A stretch of DNA of 64,000 bases from Epilithonimonas arachidiradicis. GTDB taxonomy: Bacteria > Bacteroidota > Bacteroidia > Flavobacteriales > Weeksellaceae. Under the pieces are notes generated by a model that had not been told where the DNA came from, did no database searches, and worked only from the letters and a program-made list of their open reading frames with translations. The DNA is taken from assembly GCF_003610695.1 (NCBI RefSeq), contig NZ_RAQH01000001.1, positions 620,001-684,000 on the forward strand, in the 5' to 3' direction. Below are positions 51,208-58,303 of this stretch, in pieces (position 1 is the stretch's first letter; every line of letters begins with the position of its first letter). The position numbers and the translations under genes were made by a program.

Positions 51208-51747
51208 TTACTTGTTTAGCAAATATACGAAAGCATTATAACTTTCCTGATAGAGCTCTACCCATCCGCACAATACTTTTTCGGCTTTCCCAGACTGCAA
51301 AATCTGTTCCGAGTAATTGTTTAAAAATTCTTCATCAAATTCGTCCAACACAAAAAAAGCATTCTCTGTCTGCATTTTATGCTTGATGCTGATTTCGCCT
51401 ACACAAATATTCGGTAAGGTATAAACAAAAACGGCAGGACTTGGAAAATAATTTTCCTGAGAATTGATGCTTTCCTGATATTTGAAATCGGTATCTAAAC
51501 TTGATGATCTGTTGGCAAAAACTAAAGCTGTTCTGCTATGGTCTTCGTCTTTTAAAATCATTTCAGAAGCAAGAAAAGCGAGTTTGCTTAAGTTATCCAT
51601 TTTATGAAATTTAGGATAATTTAATTCTAAACTTTTATAAGCTTCTTTCGCAAAATCTGAAAAATTTTCGGTTGGGGTTTCAAAAATAGCCTCGTTGTTG
51701 AGAATGATTTTTGAGTTTTGTATGGTACAAATATCTGTTTTCTTCAT
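51208..51747 (-). CDS. Short ketosynthase-like protein (truncated thiolase fold), 179 aa
   Basis: The product resembles the N-terminal part of a ketosynthase: '[18 protein letters not shown]' and '[18 protein letters not shown]' are as in KAS proteins at about residues 95-140, but no active Cys or His motif exists and the protein is less than half the usual length. It is intact, with its own start, and sits next to an ACP gene, so it appears to be a kept accessory rather than a pseudogene. It may hold ACP or stabilise another KAS. Confidence 0.7.
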   Translation of the reverse strand: MKKTDICTIQNSKIILNNEAIFETPTENFSDFAKEAYKSLELNYPKFHKMDNLSKLAFLASEMILKDEDHSRTALVFANRSSSLDTDFKYQESINSQENYFPSPAVFVYTLPNICVGEISIKHKMQTENAFFVLDEFDEEFLNNYSEQILQSGKAEKVLCGWVELYQESYNAFVYLLNK

Positions 51748-51756
51748 TACTAAAGT

Positions 51757-52044
51757 TTAAGGCTTTTTCGTTGGATTTTGATGCGTGTTGAAAACAGAAA
51801 ACACCACAATTTCGTTGTCTATAATTTCGTAAATAATGACGTACGGAAATTTTTGGATATATGCTTCACGAAACTGACCACTTTTCAAAGGATAATGAAG
51901 CGGATTTTTGGCAATTCTATCAAAAAACTTGTGGACACATTTCAGAAATTCATTATCTAAACCTTTTCTTTTACGTTGATAATATTCAATTGCTTCTGCT
52001 AAATCTTTGTGAGCTCTTGACTTTAAAATTAATTTATAAGTCAT
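51757..52044 (-). CDS. RelE/ParE-family toxin
   Basis: The 95-residue protein has the ParE/RelE pattern: 'LILKSRAHKDLAEAIEYYQ' at the start, then 'FREAYIQKFPYVIIYEI', and a C-terminal 'VVFSVFNTHQNPTKK'. Such toxins block gyrase or cut mRNA on the ribosome. It overlaps the upstream antitoxin gene by 11 bases. The pair interrupts a biosynthetic operon. Confidence 0.88.
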   Translation of the reverse strand: MTYKLILKSRAHKDLAEAIEYYQRKRKGLDNEFLKCVHKFFDRIAKNPLHYPLKSGQFREAYIQKFPYVIIYEIIDNEIVVFSVFNTHQNPTKKP

Positions 52045-52276
52045 AATCCTTCATCAGCCTTTGCTTCACTTCTTCCCAGGTATATGAAGGAGTCTCACCT
52101 TTTAAATGTTTCTCCCTTTCAAGTTCAAGCTTTTCGTAATACCAATCGGGAACAGCAGGATAGTTGTCTTCCTGTTCCTCAACATCTATGATTCCGTTGA
52201 TGATGCGTAAAATCCTTTCATCTGCAATATCGATAAACTCGTGAATTCTTTTTCTAATGTCTATGGTAGATTCCAT
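52034..52276 (-). CDS. Antitoxin of the RelE/ParE-type pair
   Basis: The 80-residue, acidic, helical protein precedes the toxin gene and overlaps it. It ends 'YTWEEVKQRLMKDYDL', a pattern seen in antitoxins of the addiction-module family. The N-terminal half ('MESTIDIRKRIHEFIDIAD') should dimerise. It is expected to bind the toxin and its own promoter. Confidence 0.85.
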   Translation of the reverse strand: MESTIDIRKRIHEFIDIADERILRIINGIIDVEEQEDNYPAVPDWYYEKLELEREKHLKGETPSYTWEEVKQRLMKDYDL

Positions 52277-52313
52277 TTCCTAAACTTTAATTCTATAAAA
52301 TTACAAAATTATT

Positions 52314-53468
52314 TTAGCATTTTTCCAAAACGATTGCTGCATTGCACCCTCCAAAACCTGAAGCTGTTTTCAAAATATATTTGATTTCCGCAGATTGGTT
52401 TTCTTTAATAATACTCAAAGGTTGGGAAGTTCCCGTTTCTTCAAAATTTTTAGACGAAATTAAAGTGTTTTGTAAAGCGCTTTCCATTGAAATAATAGTT
52501 TCCAGCAATCCTGAAGCTCCCAAACAATGTCCGTAATACCCTTTCAAACTATTTAAAGGAACATTCTGTAATCCCATTCTGTTGAAAGCGATGGCTTCCA
52601 TTTCGTCATTATATATTGTTGCCGTTCCGTGTGCAGAAATAAAATCAATTTTTTCTGTTGGGATATTGGCCTCTGCCATTGCATTTTTAATGCTTGCAAA
52701 TAATCCGTCACCGGTTCTTGAAGGTCCGGAAATATGGTTGGCATCATTGATGGCAGAATCTCCTAAAATTTTAAAACTAAATTTTTCGTTTGAGATTGCT
52801 TCGTCACTTTGTTCCTCGCAATGACTTGTAACATAAACTGCAGCCGTCGCATCCCCAATGTTGATTCCGTCACGGTTTTTGTCGTAAGGCTTACAGATTT
52901 CCGTTCCAATCGCTTGGAAAGAATTAAAACCTGAAATCACAAACTCTGAAATTTCATCTCCGGCAACTACAAAAGCATCTTTGTATTTTCCAGCCTGAAT
53001 CATATTTTTGGCAACAGCAATTGCCATCACTCCAGAAACACAGGCATTGGAAACAACAATCGGTTTTGTTTTAAATCTGAAGAAGTCAGCAATTTTTTGA
53101 GCTAAGCTGGAAAGAAAAACGCCTTCCGGTAAAGTTTTCTGGTTTTTTAATAAACTGATATTTCCTTTTGTGGTTGATAAAATAAAAGCCGTTTCGTCTG
53201 AAATCTGATGTTTTTCAATTAAAGGTTTTAAACTCAGCAAAAACATTTTTTCCAGTCGTGTGAAATTCTGATTGTCGAAGTTTTTATTGAATTCTTCGTT
53301 TAACTTTTCAGAATCAACCATTGAAGCATAAAAAGGCTCCTGATTTTCTATGATTTTATGTAAAGCTACGCCGGATTTTCCTTCCAAAAGAGCATTCCAA
53401 TTCGAAGAAACATCGAAGCCTAAAGGTGTGACGCAATTGTAATCTGTAATATAAATTTCCTTCCTCAC
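52314..53468 (-). CDS. 3-oxoacyl-ACP synthase (KAS type), third copy, with a repeat inserted in frame
   Basis: The 384-residue KAS has Cys143 in 'VVSNACVSGVMA', His280 in 'ISAHGTATIYND' and His314 in 'GYYGHCLGASG'. About 14 residues at 214-227, 'TSHCEEQSDEAISNE', are encoded by a dispersed nucleotide repeat (52792-52825). It lies in a surface loop after a core strand 'TAAVYV', so the enzyme may still work. The start is GTG at 53468, which shares one base with the thioesterase stop (TAGTG). Confidence 0.88.
   Translation of the reverse strand: MRKEIYITDYNCVTPLGFDVSSNWNALLEGKSGVALHKIIENQEPFYASMVDSEKLNEEFNKNFDNQNFTRLEKMFLLSLKPLIEKHQISDETAFILSTTKGNISLLKNQKTLPEGVFLSSLAQKIADFFRFKTKPIVVSNACVSGVMAIAVAKNMIQAGKYKDAFVVAGDEISEFVISGFNSFQAIGTEICKPYDKNRDGINIGDATAAVYVTSHCEEQSDEAISNEKFSFKILGDSAINDANHISGPSRTGDGLFASIKNAMAEANIPTEKIDFISAHGTATIYNDEMEAIAFNRMGLQNVPLNSLKGYYGHCLGASGLLETIISMESALQNTLISSKNFEETGTSQPLSIIKENQSAEIKYILKTASGFGGCNAAIVLEKC
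52792..52825 (-). repeat. Dispersed palindromic-type repeat inserted inside a ketosynthase gene
   Basis: On the minus strand the element reads GTCATTGCGAGGAA then CAAAGTGACGAAGCAATCTC, a 34-base sequence of the well-known 'CHCEEQSDEAIS' kind found scattered through many bacterial genomes. ATTGC and GCAAT near its ends can pair. It is present in frame (about 11 to 14 codons) without a stop. Confidence 0.85.
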
Positions 53469-53887
53469 TATAATCCCATTTTATCTTTCCAAGCCTGAAA
53501 AAACTCAGGATTATACAAACATAAATTATTGTCAGAATCCAGGAAAACCTGAATGGTTTCTCCTGAGCAGACCAATTTATTTTCTTCGTTAAAAAGCTCG
53601 TATTTATAGATCAATTTCGCTGAATTTGAATTCACGAAAGTGGTTACAATTTTAAAAGTTTCTCCATATTTTAAAGGCAGAAAATGTTCGCAGGTACTTT
53701 TTACAATAGGTGTTACAAATCCCGCTTTCTGAATGTCAAGATAAGTCAAACCGTGCTGTCTTCCAAAAGCTTCTCTTCCGTCTTCAAAATACACGATGTA
53801 ATGACCGTGCCAAACAATTCCTAACGGGTCTGTTTCGTTGAATCTTACACGTACTTCTTCGGTACAAGTTAAATTTTTAGACTGCAT
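53468..53887 (-). CDS. 4HBT-type acyl-CoA/ACP thioesterase
   Basis: The 139-residue hot-dog protein has the 4-hydroxybenzoyl-CoA thioesterase motif 'NETDPLGIVWHGHYIVYFE' with Asp near residue 19. It releases acyl chains from CoA or ACP. Start is ATG at 53887, since the upstream frame from 53920 runs deep into the permease gene. In aryl-polyene loci a thioesterase proofreads or releases stalled chains. Confidence 0.87.
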   Translation of the reverse strand: MQSKNLTCTEEVRVRFNETDPLGIVWHGHYIVYFEDGREAFGRQHGLTYLDIQKAGFVTPIVKSTCEHFLPLKYGETFKIVTTFVNSNSAKLIYKYELFNEENKLVCSGETIQVFLDSDNNLCLYNPEFFQAWKDKMGL

Positions 53888-55136
53888 TTTGTTTTCTTTC
53901 GTAAAATAATGCAATGGCAACCATCGCTACATAAAATAAAAATAAGAAAATCAATTCTTTGGCAATTTCACCGATTCCGCTGTTTCTTAAAATAATGTCG
54001 TAATAAGCATTTAATCCCCAATTCATCGGAGAAAATGCGGCGATTTTCTGCATAAATTCAGGCATCAGAAATACCGGAACCCAAATTCCACCGACTGCTG
54101 CCAAAACAACAACAGAGGTTGCACCAAACGGAGCAGACTGTTCCTGAGTGTCGGCAATTGTTCCCAATAAAACTCCGAATCCGATGGCGGCTAATCCTGC
54201 AAACAAAGTGACAATGATAAGATTAAACATTTTCCCGGTCACATCAAATTGTGGCAAATCCATATAGGGGAAAAGCCACACACCTACGACAACCATCAAT
54301 AAAAACTGAATGACGCAAATAATCAGATACGTAAATGTTTTTCCTAAAATATGAATGTAATACGGAGTCGGGCTCACACGAACTCTCACGCTCGTTCCCT
54401 GACTTTTTTCTTTAACTAAATTAATCGACAAAGGCACCACAATAAAGAAAATCGCAAACAATGCCCAAGCTGGAACATTGTGCTGAACGGAATTTGGTTT
54501 GGCTTCCAAAGCAGATTTCGGAACGATTTCCTTAAAAGTAATCAAACTTTTGTTGTCCAAATCCTCCGTTGTTCCCAATTGGTCCTGGAATGCTTTGTAG
54601 ATTTTTTTATTCTCAATCTCGAAAACCATTTTATTGATGGCATTCATCACCGAATTTTTAAATCCGGCATTGGTTGCGGGATCAAAATATAAATGGATAT
54701 CTTTCGCTTTGGAGGCTACAACTTTTGTTGCGGTCGAATCGGATTCTAATCCAAATGAACTGACAATCGTCTGAACCTTTGAATCAATATTTGAATTAAT
54801 ATCTTTCGTCAAATTTTGAGGAATGACAATCGCCATTTGATATTCGCCAGAAAACACAGCTTCTTTAGCCGAGTTTTCGTTGTAATCTGTCAAAAGCTGA
54901 AAACTTTTGCTGGCTTTCAGTTCAGATTCTATTCTTTTTGAAATTTCAGAATGGTCGTTGTCGATGAAAATAATCGGGATTTTTGAACCTTCCAGATTTT
55001 TAAATGTCGAATCCTGAATCAATGTAATGGTAATTATCAGTAGCAAAGGCATTAAAAATATAATGACAATTCCTCCGATATCACGCTTCAGTAAAAGGAT
55101 TTCCTTAAAAAAACTTCTCCACAGTTTATACAACAT
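53877..55136 (-). CDS. ABC-2 type exporter permease
   Basis: The 419-residue protein has an N-terminal membrane helix (residues about 20-40, 'GGIVIIFLMPLLLIITITLI'), a large periplasmic domain to about residue 220, and five more helices at the C-terminus with 'GTSVRVRVSPTPYYIHILGK'. This is the YhaP/YadH ABC-2 layout. It overlaps the ATPase gene by 11 bases. Substrate could be the pigment or its precursor; this is inferred from location. Confidence 0.88.
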   Translation of the reverse strand: MLYKLWRSFFKEILLLKRDIGGIVIIFLMPLLLIITITLIQDSTFKNLEGSKIPIIFIDNDHSEISKRIESELKASKSFQLLTDYNENSAKEAVFSGEYQMAIVIPQNLTKDINSNIDSKVQTIVSSFGLESDSTATKVVASKAKDIHLYFDPATNAGFKNSVMNAINKMVFEIENKKIYKAFQDQLGTTEDLDNKSLITFKEIVPKSALEAKPNSVQHNVPAWALFAIFFIVVPLSINLVKEKSQGTSVRVRVSPTPYYIHILGKTFTYLIICVIQFLLMVVVGVWLFPYMDLPQFDVTGKMFNLIIVTLFAGLAAIGFGVLLGTIADTQEQSAPFGATSVVVLAAVGGIWVPVFLMPEFMQKIAAFSPMNWGLNAYYDIILRNSGIGEIAKELIFLFLFYVAMVAIALFYERKQNAV

Positions 55137-55878
55137 CTCTCAGTTCTTTTCCGGTTAATGATATGAAAACGTCTTCCAGGTTTTCTGCGTTGGCAACTCT
55201 TTGCACCAGTTCGTCAGGTGTTCCGGTTGCGTGAATTTTTCCGTGGTCGATAATGGCGATTTGGGTACAAAATTCTTCAGCTTCCGATAAATGATGCGAA
55301 GTATAAATGATACAAGTTCCTTTTTTATTTAAATCTAAGAGATAATCGATAATCGCTTTTTTAGACTGAACATCAACGCCAACAGTAGGTTCGTCCAGAA
55401 ACAATACTTTCGGATTGTGAAGTGTTCCGGCAATCAGATTGCAACGGCGTTTCATTCCTCCCGAAAACTGGTCGACTTTTTTACCTGCGAATTTTGACAA
55501 GCCCATCAATTCTAAAGATTCATCAATGGTGTCTCTCAATTTTTTGTGGCTTAAACCATACAAACTTCCGAAAAACATCAGGTTTTCTTTGGCCGTTAAA
55601 GTCGGATACAATGCATATTCCTGTGGAACAACTCCAATAATCTGTTTCAATTTTGAACTGTTTTTCTGAGGCGAAAGTCCGTTGATGGTAAAACTTCCCA
55701 AAGTTGGTTTAATTAAACCTGAAAGCATAGAAATCAATGTGGTTTTTCCGGCTCCGTTTGGTCCAAGAATTCCGTAGATTTCGTTTTTAGATATATTTAA
55801 AGAAATATCGTTTACAGAAAATTCTTCTGCATTTTTATATTTCTTATAAAGATTTTTTATTTCTATTATATTCTCCAA
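55126..55878 (-). CDS. ABC transporter ATP-binding protein
   Basis: The 250-residue ATPase has Walker A 'GPNGAGKTT' (about 38-46), signature 'FSGGMKRRC' and Walker B 'VLFLDEPTVGVD'. The signature is of the multidrug/lipid exporter class. Start is TTG at 55878, five codons before the first strand, as no ATG is available. Forms the exporter with the permease just downstream. Confidence 0.92.
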   Translation of the reverse strand: MENIIEIKNLYKKYKNAEEFSVNDISLNISKNEIYGILGPNGAGKTTLISMLSGLIKPTLGSFTINGLSPQKNSSKLKQIIGVVPQEYALYPTLTAKENLMFFGSLYGLSHKKLRDTIDESLELMGLSKFAGKKVDQFSGGMKRRCNLIAGTLHNPKVLFLDEPTVGVDVQSKKAIIDYLLDLNKKGTCIIYTSHHLSEAEEFCTQIAIIDHGKIHATGTPDELVQRVANAENLEDVFISLTGKELRDVV

Positions 55879-55879
55879 A

Positions 55880-56875
55880 CTAGATTGCTTTTCTCAGTTT
55901 TTTATAAAAAGCCTCTTCCAAATCAGCAATATGTAACATCGATTTTGAAAGCTGATTGTAAATGTCGCTTTTCGAATTTCTGTTTTTATAAACTCTTGCA
56001 ATATCCACGGCAAAATCTCTCCAAAGGTCACCAATTGCGGTAATTTCTTTGGATAATTCTTTCAACTCGTCATTTTTTAGAATCACAGCAGCTTCCTGTA
56101 AAAAAGCGCCGTAAATAAATCTGAATCCGCCACCGCCAGTTCCAATCTCTTCCTGCATTCTGATGAGTTGTCCAAGATAATGGTTGGTCACTTTTGTTCC
56201 CTTTTTATCCGCCCATTTCGGGATGCTTTTTGCCACCCAACGCATTGCTTTTACTCCGATTAAAGGAACGGGAGCTAACATATTTGTGCAGGTGTCTTTA
56301 ATTCCTTTTTTTATCGCTTCTTCCAAATTTACAGTTTCTGGAATGTACGTCGGGAAATACATATGACCTTTCGGTGGAAGTGCGCCTTTTGCGTATCGAA
56401 CTTTTTCCAATTCGGCTTCTGAAAGGGAAGTTGCGAAATCCATTACAGGATCGCTGATTAAAAATCTTCCGTTTTCTTTTCCGTAAACGACAAGATTATG
56501 AGCGTTAAAATGGAATTTATATTCTTCAGGGAAATAAGTCAGGTTGAAAACGCCAACTTGTAAACCTGTCGGGATATTTTGTTCTAAATTTTTCTCTAAA
56601 GCAGTTTGCGCATCTTTTGGATTGGAGAATTTTTGTCTCTTGATTTTAATTCCCAGTCTTTTTGCGGCTTTGCTGAAAATCGCACCCGGCATTGGACGGT
56701 AGCTGAATCCCGGCGCAAAATTCACTTTCAGGAAAGGTAAATACACGAAAAACAATCCTGAACCGATTCCGAAAATCATTGGTTCGCTGAGTTTTAAACC
56801 TTTGTTGAGTAATAGATTGGAGGCAACACCGTTTTCGCAATGTGCGGTCTGATGGTGTTCAAAGTTGATCTTCAT
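55880..56875 (-). CDS. BtrH-like protein (BtrH N-terminal domain plus DUF4872)
   Basis: The 331-residue protein has the BtrH N-terminal domain, with 'HHQTAHCENGVASNLLL' in which Cys13 and the nearby His are likely catalytic, and a DUF4872-type C-terminal part with 'GGGGFRFIYGAFLQEAA'. BtrH of butirosin synthesis transfers an acyl group from an ACP to an amine. Here the enzyme could transfer an acyl chain from ACP to the hydroxyl of the resorcinol, making the ester of flexirubin. This is inference. It lies one base after the ATPase start in transcription order. Confidence 0.8.
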   Translation of the reverse strand: MKINFEHHQTAHCENGVASNLLLNKGLKLSEPMIFGIGSGLFFVYLPFLKVNFAPGFSYRPMPGAIFSKAAKRLGIKIKRQKFSNPKDAQTALEKNLEQNIPTGLQVGVFNLTYFPEEYKFHFNAHNLVVYGKENGRFLISDPVMDFATSLSEAELEKVRYAKGALPPKGHMYFPTYIPETVNLEEAIKKGIKDTCTNMLAPVPLIGVKAMRWVAKSIPKWADKKGTKVTNHYLGQLIRMQEEIGTGGGGFRFIYGAFLQEAAVILKNDELKELSKEITAIGDLWRDFAVDIARVYKNRNSKSDIYNQLSKSMLHIADLEEAFYKKLRKAI

Positions 56876-56877
56876 TG

Positions 56878-57282
56878 TTATTTACCGTCGAAGTTTTTTA
56901 GTTCGTCTACTGAAATTCCGAATGCATCTGCATATTTTTTCAGGGTAGAATCGCTGAGTTTTTTAAAAATGTTTGGTTTTGCGTGTCTTTTCACAGTCCA
57001 TTGCCATTTGTCAACATAGGCTGCAAGAACCTGTAGATCCATTTTATTAAGTTCCATAAAATAGATGATGGGACTTACGATTCCATTTGCAACATTCTGT
57101 TTAGCTTCTGCGATACGCTCGTAAATCAATTCCATTGATTCGTCCAACGCCGCTTTTTTAGCTTCCCAACCAATGCTTTGAGCTGTGGTGTAATTGTTAT
57201 TTTCATCCGTCACATATAACACTTCGGTCATATTTGCAGACTGCAAATTACTTTCGTCCTGGGGAATATCCTGTTTTTTCAT
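56878..57282 (-). CDS. Unknown conserved-looking protein of the flexirubin locus, 134 aa
   Basis: The product is a soluble, helical protein with 'SPIIYFMELNKMDLQVLAAY' around residues 69-88 and a C-terminal part 'KYADAFGISVDELKNF' that looks like the tail of an HTH repressor. It has no signal peptide. Its position between a dehydratase and BtrH-like gene, with spacing of two bases on both sides, shows it is part of the pathway operon. It may be a helper or chaperone; I do not recognise its family. Confidence 0.65.
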   Translation of the reverse strand: MKKQDIPQDESNLQSANMTEVLYVTDENNNYTTAQSIGWEAKKAALDESMELIYERIAEAKQNVANGIVSPIIYFMELNKMDLQVLAAYVDKWQWTVKRHAKPNIFKKLSDSTLKKYADAFGISVDELKNFDGK

Positions 57283-57284
57283 CG

Positions 57285-57728
57285 TTATTGTTTTATTTCC
57301 TGAATAAACAAATTAATTTCAGCTCTGATTAATATTTCATCATCAAGAAAAGTTTCGCAAAAAATGTTGCAGATGTTTTCAAATTGAGAGATTAATGATG
57401 CTTTTGAGATGATGATATCATCCACTTTTGGCAATGCGAAAATCTCTATTTTTTTGATATTCGTAATGAAACCGATTACTTTTGTCTCAATATTCGGATT
57501 CTGGAAAAAACTTTGTCCGAGGATCGATGAACACGTTTGCGCCAAGTTTTCTATTAATCCAGCTTCAACAAAGTCATTATCAGAAACAAAAATATTGTCT
57601 TCGGTAATTTTAAATGATGTGATGACTTTTTCTTCCGTCAATTCCAAAATGTAATCTGTCATCAGCATTGGTTTGCGATGCGGCAGAAAATTGTGGATGT
57701 TGATTAAGTTTTCAGTCTTCAGTTCCAT
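57285..57728 (-). CDS. Hot-dog dehydratase of the ApeP/FabZ-like group
   Basis: The 147-residue protein has 'NFLPHRKPMLMTDYILEL' at residues 13-30 and 'FVEAGLIENLAQTCSSILGQ' with Glu in the active-site helix, as in FabZ-like and ApeP dehydratases. It would remove water from 3-hydroxyacyl-ACP to create the conjugated double bonds of the polyene. The next gene upstream in the operon is a second, similar dehydratase, so the two may form a heterodimer, as ApeI and ApeP do. Confidence 0.82.
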   Translation of the reverse strand: MELKTENLINIHNFLPHRKPMLMTDYILELTEEKVITSFKITEDNIFVSDNDFVEAGLIENLAQTCSSILGQSFFQNPNIETKVIGFITNIKKIEIFALPKVDDIIISKASLISQFENICNIFCETFLDDEILIRAEINLFIQEIKQ

Positions 57729-57738
57729 ATTTTATTTT

Positions 57739-57861
57739 AACCACAAAAGTCACAAAAGTTTTAGCCATTTTTTTATTTCAAAAAGTTCAAAAAGATTATC
57801 ATCTTAAAACTATTTTTTCTGAACCTAGATAATTACTTTTTCTTTTGTGACTTTTGTGGTT
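57739..57861. repeat. Dispersed inverted-repeat element, copy C (perfect 20-bp arms)
   Basis: The left arm (57739-57758, starting AACCACAAAAGTCAC) and the right arm (57842-57861, ending CTTTTGTGGTT) are exact inverted copies of each other. About 83 bases of AT-rich DNA lie between. The element sits inside the operon, between two dehydratase genes. Confidence 0.8.
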
Positions 57862-57871
57862 TATTTTTTAA

Positions 57872-58303
57872 TTATTTCACAACGGTTTTCATCTGCGATT
57901 TTGCAATCACTTTATCATTGATTTTTGTAATGATCTCTACCAGAGTTACGCCCATCATTTCATTAATGATAGTTACTTCTGATTTCAATACATCTCCAGT
58001 TTGAGGTAAACTTTCAGCTTCAAAAGATTTGATAGCGCCGATGTAACCTGTCGGAGATTCTTTGCCTAAAAGAAAATATTTGTAACCTGTATGCAAAGCA
58101 ACACTCTGCGCCTGATGTTCAATCAAACCAGAGGCTTGAAATGTGTTTTCATTAACAAAAATATTGTCTTCTTTAATGACAAATTCGGAAATCAAATGAT
58201 TTTCCGAATATTCCAAGAGTCCGCTTACCATTACAAAAGGAAACTTTTGCGGAATCAGACTTTCTATAAAATCTTTGTCAGAGTTTGGTAACTTGATTTC
58301 CAT
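57872..58303 (-). CDS. Second hot-dog dehydratase of the flexirubin operon
   Basis: The 143-residue protein has 'LIPQKFPFVMVSGLLEY' at about 14-30 and 'FQASGLIEHQAQSVALHTG' with Glu in the central helix, matching the ApeP/ApeI group. Start is ATG at 58303, which overlaps the DarB stop by one base (TAATG); the longer frame from 58360 would read through the darB end. An inverted-repeat element separates it from the other dehydratase gene. Confidence 0.82.
   Translation of the reverse strand: MEIKLPNSDKDFIESLIPQKFPFVMVSGLLEYSENHLISEFVIKEDNIFVNENTFQASGLIEHQAQSVALHTGYKYFLLGKESPTGYIGAIKSFEAESLPQTGDVLKSEVTIINEMMGVTLVEIITKINDKVIAKSQMKTVVK

Noticed and set aside
51208-51747. Pseudogene of a ketosynthase
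   Set aside because: The ORF is intact with its own start and no internal stop, and its composition resembles the neighbours, so I list it as a gene with a short ketosynthase-like fold.
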